From NCBI RefSeq assembly GCF_900769625.1, contig NZ_CAAGHK010000075.1:1-64000 (forward strand): a stretch of DNA of 64,000 nt, written 5' to 3'. Within the stretch, counting starts at the first letter, position 1. Every line of letters begins with the position of its first letter. The position numbers and the translations under genes are program-made. This document shows positions 27,894-36,960 of this stretch, piece after piece. Below the pieces are notes generated by a model that worked only from the letters and a program-made list of their open reading frames with translations, did no database searches and had not been told where the DNA came from. This DNA comes from an uncultured Clostridium sp. GTDB taxonomy: Bacteria; Bacillota; Clostridia; Clostridiales; Clostridiaceae.

Positions 27894-28778
27894 CTATATT
27901 AAATTTTTAGCTTTTAATTCATTCTTTAAAACTTCAAGATTACACTCTTCCATTGGGAATAATGGCATTCTTAATGGTCCAACATTATATCCCATAAGTC
28001 CTAATGCAGTCTTAACAGGAATAGGATTTACTTCTATAAATAAAGCATTTATAAGCTTTAAGTATTCTAATTGAAGCTTTGCACTTTCTTCTACTTTGCC
28101 GTCAAAGAACAACTGACATATATTATGTGCTTCCTTTGGTGCTACATTTGAAAGTACTGAAATTACACCTTTTCCTCCAAGTGATAAGATTGGTACAATC
28201 TGATCATCATTTCCTGAGTAAATAGTAAGTTCATCACCACATAAAGCTTTTATTTCAGCTATCTGTGAAAGATTTCCACTTGCTTCTTTTACGGCTGCAA
28301 TATTTTTATGTTTTGCTAATTCAGCACAAGTCTTTGGTGATATATTAACTCCTGTTCTTGATGGCACATTATATAAAATTATTGGAATATTAACTCTGTC
28401 TGCTATATAATTATAATGCTTAACTAATCCTGACTGTGTAGTCTTATTATAGTATGGAGTTACTATTAATAATGCATCTGCTCCTGTATCTTCTGCATAT
28501 TGAGATAATCTAACAGCATATAAAGTATCATTAGAGCCTGTCCCTGCAATTACTGGTACTCTCTTATTTACATAATCCACTGTAAACTTAATTACAGCTT
28601 TGTGCTCCTCATCACTCATTGTTGCAGATTCTCCTGTAGTTCCTGCAATAACAATAGCATCTGTACCATTTTCTATATTGAAATCAATAAGCTTCTTAAG
28701 CTCTTCATAATTAATTCCTTGGTCATTAAATGGTGTTACAATCGCAACTGCTGCCCCTGTAAAAATTTCTTTTTTCAT
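27894..28778 (-). CDS. dapA: 4-hydroxy-tetrahydrodipicolinate synthase
   Basis: The 294-aa product is typical in length. It condenses pyruvate with aspartate semialdehyde, the first committed step to diaminopimelate and lysine. The family signatures are present: GTTGESATM (about 47-55), PYYNKTTQ with the catalytic Tyr (about 134-141), YNVPSRTGVNI (about 136-170 region), AVKEASGNL with the Schiff-base Lys (about 162-170), and GNDDQIVP. The start ATG has AAGGAGG 9 bases upstream. It is monocistronic by appearance: it has its own promoter region and a terminator just downstream. lysA, at the other end of the same pathway, lies about 10 kb away in the window. Confidence 0.95.
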   Translation of the reverse strand: MKKEIFTGAAVAIVTPFNDQGINYEELKKLIDFNIENGTDAIVIAGTTGESATMSDEEHKAVIKFTVDYVNKRVPVIAGTGSNDTLYAVRLSQYAEDTGADALLIVTPYYNKTTQSGLVKHYNYIADRVNIPIILYNVPSRTGVNISPKTCAELAKHKNIAAVKEASGNLSQIAEIKALCGDELTIYSGNDDQIVPILSLGGKGVISVLSNVAPKEAHNICQLFFDGKVEESAKLQLEYLKLINALFIEVNPIPVKTALGLMGYNVGPLRMPLFPMEECNLEVLKNELKAKNLI

Positions 28779-28833
28779 TAAAATAATCCTCCTTAATATT
28801 TTAATTCAGCCCCAATATTTTTATTCAAAATAC

Positions 28834-28852
28834 TATCAATTTTAAATTGATA
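28834..28852. promoter_or_regulatory. Perfect 19-bp palindrome in the dapA leader
   Basis: TATCAATTTTAAATTGATA is a complete inverted repeat (9-bp arms, one central base). It lies between a TGGTATAAT extended -10 (28902-28910) and the dapA ribosome binding site, a position suited to an operator. I see no lysine-riboswitch signature in 28779-29070. Confidence 0.45.
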
Positions 28853-29070
28853 ATAAGTTCATATAAGTATGCCTATGTCAGCTCATAACCTAACTAGTTT
28901 AATTATACCATATTAAATAATACTAATAGAGGAATAATTTCAATAAGATAATTTCAAAGCAACTTATGATGTATATTTTTACATTTTGTGAAAGAGATAT
29001 GACTATCGACAAACATTATACTTAATATTTCTAATTAATCTATTAGATAGTTTTGATTAGTCTATTTAAA

Positions 29071-29111
29071 ATAAAAAAGCATCTGAATCAATCAAATTCT
29101 TCAGATACTTT
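29071..29111 (-). terminator. Terminator of the amino-acid ABC transporter operon
   Basis: On the minus strand, AAAGTATCTGAA pairs with TTCAGATGCTTT (12 bp, one wobble), followed by TTTATTTT, 31 bases after the stop of the ATPase gene. Confidence 0.85.
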
Positions 29112-29141
29112 AAATTTATTCTATATAATTTTTAACATTTC

Positions 29142-29864
29142 TTATAATACTTTAGATAAGAAATCTATAGTACGAGCATTCTTTGGATTTTTGAAAATTT
29201 CTTCTGGAGTTCCAGACTCAAGAATTTTCCCTTGATCCATAAATATTACCCTGTCTCCAACTTCTCTTGCAAATCCCATTTCGTGAGTAACAACAACCAT
29301 TGTCATTCCTTCTTTTGCAAGGTCTTTCATTACATTTAATACTTCTCCAACCATTTCAGGATCTAATGCAGAAGTAGGTTCGTCAAACAACATTACATCT
29401 GGTTCCATTGCAAGTGCACGAGCTATTGCTATTCTCTGTTTCTGCCCACCTGAAAGTGATGCTGGATATGCATCTGCTTTATCTTCAAGCCCCACTTTTT
29501 TTAATAATTCTATTGCTTTTTTCTTTGCTTCTTCCTTTGATATCTTTTTCACCTTCATTGGTGCCATGCATATGTTTTCACATACTGTCTTGTGTGGAAA
29601 CAAATTGAACTGCTGAAATACCATCCCCATTTTTTCTCTCATCTTATCAATATTTGTTTCCTTTGATGTTATGTCCTTGCCCTCAAATGTAATTGTTCCA
29701 TCTGTAGGTGTTTCCAAAAGATTAAGGCATCTTAAAAATGTACTTTTACCAGAACCAGATGGACCTATTAAGCAAACAACTTCCCCTTTTGCAATATGTT
29801 CATCTATCCCTTTCAAAACATCATTTTTTCCAAAACTCTTATGCAAGTTCTTAACGTATATCAC
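29142..29864 (-). CDS. Polar amino acid ABC transporter, ATP-binding protein
   Basis: The 240-aa ATPase is of the GlnQ/PAAT type. It has Walker A GPSGSGKST (about 33-41), Q-loop QQFNLFPH (about 87-94), signature LSGGQKQR (about 137-144), Walker B VMLFDEPTSALD (about 158-169) and the switch His in VVTHEMGFA. It starts at a GTG (29864) 10 bases after AGGAGG and overlaps the permease gene by 14 bases, so the two are translationally coupled. It powers uptake of a polar amino acid with the permease and lipoprotein encoded upstream. Substrate (glutamine, cystine, arginine or another) cannot be fixed from sequence alone. Confidence 0.93.
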   Translation of the reverse strand: MIYVKNLHKSFGKNDVLKGIDEHIAKGEVVCLIGPSGSGKSTFLRCLNLLETPTDGTITFEGKDITSKETNIDKMREKMGMVFQQFNLFPHKTVCENICMAPMKVKKISKEEAKKKAIELLKKVGLEDKADAYPASLSGGQKQRIAIARALAMEPDVMLFDEPTSALDPEMVGEVLNVMKDLAKEGMTMVVVTHEMGFAREVGDRVIFMDQGKILESGTPEEIFKNPKNARTIDFLSKVL

Positions 29865-30510
29865 TTGCCTTCATCCTCCTTTCAACATATCCTAATACTC
29901 TTGTTAACGTAAATGTTATTATAAAGTATATTATAGCCGCAACAATTACTGGTTCAAGTCCCAATGCTGTATTTCCCCTAACAATACCTGCATTGTACAT
30001 AAGCTCTGCTACACCAATAACTGATACCATTGAAGATTCCTTTATTACTGAAATAAACTCATTGCCTAATGCTGGTAATATATTCTTAAATGCCTGTGGT
30101 ATTATTACTTCAAACATAGCCTGTCTTTGATTCATACCAAGACTTCTTGCAGCTTCCATCTGTCCCTTGTCCACTGCTTCAATACCAGCTCTGATTATTT
30201 CTGATACATATGCTGATGAATTTAATGCCAAAGCAATTGCACCAGTTGCCATGTCAGGTAAATCCATTCCTATGAGCTTTGGTAATCCTATATAAATTAT
30301 GTATATCTGAACTAATAATGGTGTTCCTCTTACAAACTCAACATAAGCTGTACCTATAAAGCTTACTGCCTTAAATCTTGAACGTCTTAAAAGTGTAAGT
30401 CCAAGACCTAAGATAGTACCAAATAATACTGCAAAAAAAGCTAATACAATAGTGATTTCTGCTCCTCTAATAAAAAAGCCAAAGTATTTTTCTAAAAATG
30501 TAAAATTCAA
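29851..30510 (-). CDS. Polar amino acid ABC transporter, permease
   Basis: The frame opens at a GTG (30519) that directly touches its AGGGGGA box, too close for use. The TTG at 30510, 8 bases after AGGGGGAG, is the more likely start (219 aa, MNFTFLEKYFGFFIRG). It is a HisM/GlnP-type permease with about five membrane segments: about 13-40, 50-75, 80-105, 135-155 and 180-200. The EAA loop reads EAARSLGMNQRQAMFEVIIPQAFKNILPALGNEFI (about 125-160). The first segment is followed by VEFVRGTPLLVQIY. Its end overlaps the ATPase gene. Confidence 0.92.
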   Translation of the reverse strand: MNFTFLEKYFGFFIRGAEITIVLAFFAVLFGTILGLGLTLLRRSRFKAVSFIGTAYVEFVRGTPLLVQIYIIYIGLPKLIGMDLPDMATGAIALALNSSAYVSEIIRAGIEAVDKGQMEAARSLGMNQRQAMFEVIIPQAFKNILPALGNEFISVIKESSMVSVIGVAELMYNAGIVRGNTALGLEPVIVAAIIYFIITFTLTRVLGYVERRMKASDIR

Positions 30511-30519
30511 ATTATCCAC

Positions 30520-30751
30520 TCCCCCTGTCAGTTGAAAGTTGATACCCGTATTTTTACGGTACTCCTGAGATTAATTGAAAGTTGATAGTAGCAGTTTTCA
30601 TTGTTTCATCCTGCTACTAGCTTTCCACATTAACTATCAACTGATGAGTATTTAGATTTATCTATATCTTTTTTAAATCACATTATATAAACTCATCACA
30701 GTATTTCTAAGTCATCAACTTTTCATTATCAACAATCAACTTTATTAAATT
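30520..30751 (-). promoter_or_regulatory. Intercistronic hairpins between binding-protein and permease genes
   Basis: Two stems are visible. One pairs TAGTAGCAG with CTGCTACTA (about 30583-30622); the other is CCGTA/TACGG (about 30547-30560). Neither has a U run in the direction of transcription. Several TTGAAAGTTGATA-like motifs repeat here. The arrangement resembles an attenuating or mRNA-protecting gap that lets the binding protein be made in excess. Confidence 0.5.
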
Positions 30752-31573
30752 TTATTGTTCAGCTGCTAAATCACTTGCATCTGAAACGAATTTTGTTATT
30801 TTATCTTCAGCTTTTAATTTATTTATGCTCTTATTAACTTCAGCTTGTAATTCGCTTTCACCTTTTTTCATTGCTATTGCACTTCCACCATCTTCATCAG
30901 TTACTACAAAGTCAGACATTGATATTCCATCATTTTTTTCACAGTTTATCTTTGCGACACATTCTTCTATTAAGATTGCATCAACTTTGTTATTCTTTAA
31001 ATCTAAAACTAAATCTGTAACCTTAGCTAAAGATTTAATGTTTGCTTCATCAAAATTATCCTTTGCAATACCTTCTTGAATTGAACCCTTTTGAACGCCA
31101 ATTTTCTTTCCTTTTAAATCATCAAAAGATTTAACATATCCTTCTTCACCACTTCTTAATATAAATCTATGTGTTTCTGTATAATAAATATCTGAAAAAT
31201 CAGCATTTTCCTTTCTTTCATCTGTAGGAGTCATTCCTGAAAATACCATATCAACTTTGTTACCTTGAAGTGCTACTAACAGTCCATCAAAGTCCATATC
31301 CTTTATTTCAAGTTCTACCCCTAAATCATCTGCTACTGACTGTGCAATGTCAATATCAAATCCCTTAATTTCATCTTTTCCATCAATTGTTGCATGGAAT
31401 TCATAAGGTGGATAATCAGCACTTGTCCCAATAACAAGTTTTCCATTTGCCTTAATCTTTTCTAATACATTCTTAGATGAATCTGAACTTCCTGCTCCAC
31501 ATCCTGCCATACTCATTGATAATACTGCTGCAGCTGCTACAGCTACTATTTTCTTTACTAGACTATTTTTCAT
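30752..31573 (-). CDS. Polar amino acid ABC transporter, substrate-binding lipoprotein
   Basis: The 273-aa product is a family-3 periplasmic-type binding protein anchored as a lipoprotein. It has the N-terminal signal MKNSLVKKIVAVAAAAVLSM and lipobox SMAGC, with the modified Cys at about residue 25. The body shows the typical LVIGTSADYPPYEFH opening, IKGFDIDIAQSVADDLG, LLVALQGNKVDMVFSGMTPT with ERKENADFSDIYYTE, and a C-terminal lobe ending EVNKSINKLKAEDKI. The start has AAGGGGG upstream. It is the first gene of the transporter operon and precedes a 230-base gap with hairpins before the permease gene. Confidence 0.92.
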   Translation of the reverse strand: MKNSLVKKIVAVAAAAVLSMSMAGCGAGSSDSSKNVLEKIKANGKLVIGTSADYPPYEFHATIDGKDEIKGFDIDIAQSVADDLGVELEIKDMDFDGLLVALQGNKVDMVFSGMTPTDERKENADFSDIYYTETHRFILRSGEEGYVKSFDDLKGKKIGVQKGSIQEGIAKDNFDEANIKSLAKVTDLVLDLKNNKVDAILIEECVAKINCEKNDGISMSDFVVTDEDGGSAIAMKKGESELQAEVNKSINKLKAEDKITKFVSDASDLAAEQ

Positions 31574-31618
31574 ATATTAAACCCCCTTAGAATTATGTTT
31601 CTCTGTTTCGTTAGTATA

Positions 31619-31647
31619 ATTATACATAGTTTTTAATAAATATTCAA
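31619..31647 (-). promoter_or_regulatory. Sigma-A promoter of the amino-acid transporter operon
   Basis: TTGAAT (31642-31647) and a perfect TATAAT (31619-31624) are 17 bases apart on the minus strand, with the start codon about 45 bases downstream. Confidence 0.8.
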
Positions 31648-31766
31648 TATATATTTTTAATTTTTTATAAATAAATATTAAAAAATCGAATTATATTATT
31701 TTTGATATGTGATATTTTTTGTTGTCGTTTGTTATGTATGAATATTTTTTTACATAAAAAAGAAAA

Positions 31767-31792
31767 AGATACCGCCAATATCCTTAAAATAT
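31767..31792 (-). terminator. Probable terminator downstream of the HelD-like gene
   Basis: On the minus strand, AAGGATAT pairs with GTATCTTT around a TGGCG loop (two wobbles), followed by TTCTTTTTT. It lies about 230 bases beyond the HelD-like stop and upstream of the transporter promoter. The rest of 31648-32022 is AT-rich with nothing else recognisable. Confidence 0.55.
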
Positions 31793-32022
31793 TCCCTTTT
31801 TACATATATTTATTGTATTTTTAGTAACTTCTATATTTATATGTATAATATCATCTATTATACTAAATAATTCATAAAATATAATTTATGCATATTTATA
31901 AAATAAATATGCATAAATTACTTCTAAAATATCTTATGCATATTATAAATTCTATGAAATTATCATCTAGTTCTTACATTATAACTACTTTAATTTATAA
32001 TGATTTCTGCCTCTTAATCCTG

Positions 32023-34197
32023 CTATATATTTTTTATTACTGAAAGTCTATGTAAGGCTCTTGTACACATTATATATTTCACTAACGGCTGAACATGTTC
32101 GCTTTCCACGATGATAGCCCCATCAAATTCTAAACCCTTTGCAAGATACGCTGGTATCAAAACTCTTCCTCCTTTATAAAGAATCTCTTCATTATCAAGG
32201 TTTTGAATACCTATTTTTTCTTTTAAAATTGGTGCATATTCTTCAAGTTCATGTGTACTATTGAATATTACTGCTATATTTTCATATCCATCTTCCTCAT
32301 AGTCATCAATAAGTGAAAGAATTGTATCTATACAATCTTCTTTATTATCAACTTCTTCTTCAATAACTGGTTCACCTTTTCTTACTAGAGGTACAATATG
32401 TTCTTCACTTAAGAACTTATTTGCATATTCCATGATCTGCTGAGTAGATCTATAACTCTTGCTTAAATCATAATGCTTTATTTCTGTCTTCAGATTCCCA
32501 AATACTTCATCAAGATGTAACATTGCTGGTTCATCTTCTGTATTTATCAGTCTCTGATTAGAATCACCTACAATTGTATAGCTCTTACAATTTGTCATTT
32601 CCTTAATTATTTCAAACTGCATGTAGCTATAATCCTGTGCCTCATCAATTACAATATGCTTGATTTCATTTTTAACTTTTATTCCTTCAAGCTTAACCAT
32701 TAAATAAAGTATTCCCGCTAAATCCATGTAACCAAGATTATTGTTATCTTCTAATGAATCTAAATCAATAACATCATTTTCATCATCAACAGGCTTACTA
32801 ATATTCTCACCATTTATAATTCTCTTATATATATCAAGTACTGGTTCAGCCTTAAGCCATTTATCAAGAACACTTCTTGAATTCATTACTTCTCTTACAA
32901 TTTCTCTTATTTTGATTCTTCTTAAGAATTCAAGGTTATTCTTTTCTATATCAGCTTCTGCTTCTGAAAGATTCTGAGCCTTTTCCTTTATTTCAGCATT
33001 CAGTTTATAAACAGTTTCATCTCTCTTATCCTTAATCTTAGACGTAAGAATTCTTCTTATCTTTTCGCTTCTTCTGAATAAAGGCATATCTTTATAATAT
33101 ACATTAAATAATTCCTCTATTTCTTCAACCGAAACTATTTCTTCTCCATTAAATATTACTGGCTTAATCTCAAAGTAATTCTTATCAAGTTCATTTATTT
33201 TAGAATTAAGAACATCGGTAAATTTCCTTGAACTCTTATATTTATACTCTTCTAATGATTCAGCATTATTATTCATAGCATCTTCAATGTATTTACCAAA
33301 ACCTTTTATTTTAATATTATCTAAGTTTAATTCCTTTTTAGCAAAGTTTTCAAATGTAGTCTGATTTATTCCTCCGCTTTCCCCTAAAGTAGGAAGTACC
33401 TGCGCTATGTAATCCATAAATATATCATTGGGTCCGAAAATAAGAACCTTATCACCAAATTGTTTTCTAAAATTATATAAAAGATAAGAAACTCTATGTA
33501 GTGCAATTGTAGTCTTTCCTGAACCAGCAACACCATTAACAACGACTATCTTATTCCTGTCTTCTCTAATTATTTCATCCTGTTCTTTTTGAATAGTCAT
33601 TACGATATCTTTAAGCTTTTCTGAAGAATTGCTTGTTAATACCATCTGAAGTATTTCATCCTTTACATCAAGTGCCGAATCAAATACCCCCTTAAGTTCT
33701 CCTTTTTTGATTATCAGCTGCTTTCTTGATAATATATCTGCTTTTATTTCTCCTGAAGGTGGATTATAACTTGAAGGCCCAACTGTACCTTTATAAAAAA
33801 GTGATGCAATAGGTGCTCTCCAGTCAACTATTAACGGTTCAAAAGCATCTTCTAAAGTCAGTCCATATCTTCCAATATAAATGTCCTCTGGCAAGCTGTC
33901 TTCCTCCTTAAATGTAACCTTTCCAAAGTAAGGGGACTCCTTTAGTTTTGTAAATTCCATAAGTCTTTTATCTATTGTCTTATATGCTTCTTCTTTCACA
34001 TAATTTTCGTGGTCAAAGTAATCAATAACCTGATCTTCATCATCCTTATATTCTTCAATATATTTCTGTCTTGCTTCAAGTATCTGACCAGTAACTACTT
34101 TTCTTCTATTTAAATATTTTAATACCTCATTATGAAGTATTCCCTGTATTTCCTCTAACTTATTTTCTTCCATTAAAAAATCTATTTGTCTGCTCAT
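32023..34197 (-). CDS. helD: UvrD/Rep-type helicase, HelD-like RNA polymerase recycling factor
   Basis: The 724-aa protein is a superfamily-1 motor of the HelD type, which in Firmicutes releases stalled RNA polymerase from DNA using ATP. It shows the N-terminal coiled arm (about 1-65), the APIASLFY region with GEIKADILSRKQL (about 125-160), and Walker A NGVAGSGKTTIALHRVSYLL (about 222-241). The Walker B region is IVIDEAQDYSYMQ (about 520-532), with GDSNQRL (about 550) and a C-terminal KGLEFDGAIIVE (about 690). The start has GGAGGAG 8 bases upstream. HelD in Bacillus subtilis is about 770 aa, so the length fits. The symbol rests on overall similarity of motifs. Confidence 0.85.
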   Translation of the reverse strand: MSRQIDFLMEENKLEEIQGILHNEVLKYLNRRKVVTGQILEARQKYIEEYKDDEDQVIDYFDHENYVKEEAYKTIDKRLMEFTKLKESPYFGKVTFKEEDSLPEDIYIGRYGLTLEDAFEPLIVDWRAPIASLFYKGTVGPSSYNPPSGEIKADILSRKQLIIKKGELKGVFDSALDVKDEILQMVLTSNSSEKLKDIVMTIQKEQDEIIREDRNKIVVVNGVAGSGKTTIALHRVSYLLYNFRKQFGDKVLIFGPNDIFMDYIAQVLPTLGESGGINQTTFENFAKKELNLDNIKIKGFGKYIEDAMNNNAESLEEYKYKSSRKFTDVLNSKINELDKNYFEIKPVIFNGEEIVSVEEIEELFNVYYKDMPLFRRSEKIRRILTSKIKDKRDETVYKLNAEIKEKAQNLSEAEADIEKNNLEFLRRIKIREIVREVMNSRSVLDKWLKAEPVLDIYKRIINGENISKPVDDENDVIDLDSLEDNNNLGYMDLAGILYLMVKLEGIKVKNEIKHIVIDEAQDYSYMQFEIIKEMTNCKSYTIVGDSNQRLINTEDEPAMLHLDEVFGNLKTEIKHYDLSKSYRSTQQIMEYANKFLSEEHIVPLVRKGEPVIEEEVDNKEDCIDTILSLIDDYEEDGYENIAVIFNSTHELEEYAPILKEKIGIQNLDNEEILYKGGRVLIPAYLAKGLEFDGAIIVESEHVQPLVKYIMCTRALHRLSVIKNI

Positions 34198-34268
34198 TCT
34201 ACAACTCCTCCGCTTTTTTTAATGTATAGCTGCTGAAATTCCAAGCCTAAACATCACATTTATTAAGC

Positions 34269-34302
34269 AAGAATGACTTAATCTTTCGATTAAGCCATTC
34301 TT
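34269..34302 (-). terminator. Hairpin downstream of ftsH
   Basis: A 15-bp stem AAGAATGGCTTAATC / GATTAAGTCATTCTT (one wobble) closes on a GAAA tetraloop on the minus strand. The following U run is weak, so it may be a terminator or an mRNA-stabilising stem. Confidence 0.6.
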
Positions 34303-34468
34303 TATATTAGTATAATCATTCTTAAAATATGTATCTTTCAATTGCTAATTAAAGATGATATCTTTACAGATTTCTTTTATTTTAATTAAGATTCATTATT
34401 AGAATCTATATATTATACTAATTAATTTTTAGTTATTTAAATTTACTATCAATTTAAATTTTATATTA

Positions 34469-36601
34469 CTACTTACTGCTGTTGTCCTCAGCTTTATCTT
34501 CTAAAACATAATTAGATTCAATTACTTCATCATAAACGCTGCTAGAAGTTATAGTTTCTATATTTTCTTTACTATCACTATTATCTTCTGAATCTTTATT
34601 TATTTCAGGCTTATCAGTATTGGAATCCTGACTTGTAAGCGGCTTTTCATGCTCTTCTCCAATTGGCTTATCTAAAGCATGCCTTCTCGCTCTTCTTTCT
34701 TCAACTTCCTTAAGTCTCTTTTCTTTTTCTATTTTTTCCCTCTCAGCTTCCTCTTTCTTTTCAGGATATACTTCATAAATTAAATCCATGAATTCATCAC
34801 CAAAGATATTCTCTTTTTCTATAAGAACAGCTGAAATCTTATCTAACAACTCTCTGTTATCCCTTAAAATCCTTCTTGCCTCAGCATGAGCTTCTTTAAT
34901 TATCTTTAAGACTTCTTCATCTAAAAATGTAGATGTCTGTTCACTGCAGTTTCTAACGGCTCTGCCATCAAGATATCTATTTTGAACTGATTCTAATGCC
35001 ATCATATCGAATTTATCACTCATACCATACATAGAAACCATTGCTCTTGCCATTTGAGTTGCTCTTTCAATATCATTTGAAGCACCACTTGTTATTAAAT
35101 CAAACTTTTCTTCTTCTGCAGATCTTCCACCAAGAAGGATTTTTATTTCATTCATCATTTCTTCTCTAGTCTTTAAGAATTTCTCTTCTTCGTCTTCTAT
35201 CTGCATTGTATATCCAAGTGAACCTGTCATTCTTGGAACTATTGTAATCTTATGAACAGGCTTTGTATTTTTCAGCATAGCAGAAACAAGAGCATGACCT
35301 ACTTCATGATATGAAACTATTTCTCTTTCTTTTTCTGAAAGAATAGCATCCTTCTTTTCCTTACCGGCTATGATAACTTCAACAGCTTCTCTTAAATCTT
35401 CCTGAAGAACAACTTTTCTTCTTCTTCTTACTGCTCTAAGAGCTGCTTCATTAATTACATTAGCAAGATCAGCTCCGACTGCACCAGCAGTACTTCTAGC
35501 TATTTCTGCTAAATCTACATCATCACCTAAAATAATATTCTTTGCATGAACATTAAGGATAGCTTCTCTTCCCTTAAATTCAGGTCTGTCAACTATAACT
35601 CTTCTGTCAAATCTACCTGGTCTTAAAAGTGCTTTATCAAGTATTTCTGGTCTGTTTGTAGCACCAAGTAAAACTACACCCTTAGACGAATCAAATCCAT
35701 CCATTTCAGATAATAACTGATTTAATGTCTGTTCTCTTTCATCATTACTCTGCATTTGGTTGTCTCTGCTCTTACCAATAGCATCAATTTCATCAATAAA
35801 TACTATACAAGGAGCTTTTGCAACTGCATCTTTAAATAATTCTCTTACTCTTGAAGCACCAACACCAACAAACATTTCGACAAAGCTTGAACCTGATAAA
35901 GAGAAGAATGGAACCCTTGCTTCACCAGCAACTGCTTTTGCAATAAGAGTTTTACCTGTTCCTGGAGGTCCTACAAGAAGAACACCTTTTGGTAGTTTTG
36001 CACCTATTTCTGTATATTTTTCAGGACAGTTTAAGAAGTCAATTACTTCTTTTAAGGACTCTTTAGCTTCTTCCTGACCTGCAACATCATCAAAAGTAAC
36101 TTTTATTTCACTTTCCATATAAACCTTAGCGTTATTTTTACCGATGCTCATGACACCGCCGCCACCGCTGCCTATTTTAGAAAATAAGAATTTCCACATA
36201 AAGAAGAAAAATGCAATCGGAAGTATCCAGCTCATAAGTATATTTAAAAGCGGACTTTCTGTAGGATTTTTACCTGTAAAATCTACATCTGCTGCCTGAA
36301 GTTTATCTATCAATGTATCGTCAGTAATATGAGCAGTGTATAATGTCTTTCCTTTATATTTTTCATTATCTTCACTTGGTGTAATCAATAAATTATCACT
36401 TGTTATAACAACCTTAGAGATTTCTTTATCTTCAAGCATTTGTATAAATGTGTTATATGTAATCTCTTTAGTCGTGCTCTTATCTTTAGCAACATTAAAT
36501 GCCATCACAAAAGCAAATGCAATTATAAAATAAGTGATAACTACGGTATATGATTTATTCTTATTTTTTTTGCCGTTATTTTTCTGATTATTATCCTGCA
36601 T
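34469..36601 (-). CDS. ftsH: Membrane-anchored ATP-dependent zinc metalloprotease FtsH
   Basis: The 710-aa product degrades damaged or regulatory membrane and cytoplasmic proteins. It has two membrane segments (about 20-40 and 119-140) flanking an extracytoplasmic domain. The AAA+ module has Walker A GPPGTGKT (about 211-218), Walker B IVFIDEIDAIG (about 266-276), and the second region of homology GATNRPEILDKALLRPGRFDRR. The peptidase domain has HEVGH (about 431-435) as the zinc site, with a later Asp in the AEEEKFDLITSGASNDIERAT region. A long charged tail follows (about 600-710, Glu/Lys-rich). It lies 27 bases downstream of the DUF3006 gene, probably in one operon with it. It has AGAAGGG upstream of the ATG. 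Confidence 0.96.
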   Translation of the reverse strand: MQDNNQKNNGKKNKNKSYTVVITYFIIAFAFVMAFNVAKDKSTTKEITYNTFIQMLEDKEISKVVITSDNLLITPSEDNEKYKGKTLYTAHITDDTLIDKLQAADVDFTGKNPTESPLLNILMSWILPIAFFFFMWKFLFSKIGSGGGGVMSIGKNNAKVYMESEIKVTFDDVAGQEEAKESLKEVIDFLNCPEKYTEIGAKLPKGVLLVGPPGTGKTLIAKAVAGEARVPFFSLSGSSFVEMFVGVGASRVRELFKDAVAKAPCIVFIDEIDAIGKSRDNQMQSNDEREQTLNQLLSEMDGFDSSKGVVLLGATNRPEILDKALLRPGRFDRRVIVDRPEFKGREAILNVHAKNIILGDDVDLAEIARSTAGAVGADLANVINEAALRAVRRRRKVVLQEDLREAVEVIIAGKEKKDAILSEKEREIVSYHEVGHALVSAMLKNTKPVHKITIVPRMTGSLGYTMQIEDEEEKFLKTREEMMNEIKILLGGRSAEEEKFDLITSGASNDIERATQMARAMVSMYGMSDKFDMMALESVQNRYLDGRAVRNCSEQTSTFLDEEVLKIIKEAHAEARRILRDNRELLDKISAVLIEKENIFGDEFMDLIYEVYPEKKEEAEREKIEKEKRLKEVEERRARRHALDKPIGEEHEKPLTSQDSNTDKPEINKDSEDNSDSKENIETITSSSVYDEVIESNYVLEDKAEDNSSK

Positions 36602-36628
36602 CTAATCACCATTCCCTTCTACTGTAAG

Positions 36629-36847
36629 CTACTGCCACATATTTTTCATCATGTGCTCTATTTCTTCTTTTCTTTTTTTAGTTAACTCACTATTTACCTT
36701 AAAGAATTCACCTTCTTTTACAAGAATATCTCCTTCTTTAAATTCCCCTAAAATCTGATTTTCAGGTATATTAACCATTGTTCCATCATCTGTTTCTGCT
36801 ACAGCAAAACTGCCTTCAGTCCTGTCAATAATAAAACTTCTGTTCAT
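36629..36847 (-). CDS. DUF3006 small protein
   Basis: The 72-aa product has the characteristic opening MNRSFIIDRTEGSFAVAE followed by NIPENQILGEFKEGDIL, the beta-rich DUF3006 pattern (about 5-50), and an acidic/basic helical tail ending in MMKNMWQ. It has no membrane segment. It sits 27 bases upstream of ftsH and downstream of three signal-peptidase genes in the same orientation. DUF3006 proteins have no firm function; the neighbourhood suggests envelope or protein-turnover processes, which is inference. The start is supported by a GAGAGG site. Confidence 0.8.
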   Translation of the reverse strand: MNRSFIIDRTEGSFAVAETDDGTMVNIPENQILGEFKEGDILVKEGEFFKVNSELTKKRKEEIEHMMKNMWQ

Positions 36848-36960
36848 GTTTTAACCTCTCTCTATTAATTAATTCATTCATATATCAGATAATTATGAGT
36901 AAATTAATTAATATTATAATTATCTTCTAAATTGCATGTATATGCAAGTAAAATATAAAT

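Noticed and set aside
28779..29070. Lysine riboswitch upstream of dapA
   Set aside because: None of the conserved L-box blocks is present; only a palindrome and a promoter-like -10 were found.
30520..30751. Repeated TTGAAAGTTGATA motifs as a possible CRISPR array
   Set aside because: The motifs are short, irregularly spaced and degenerate, with no spacer pattern and no cas genes.
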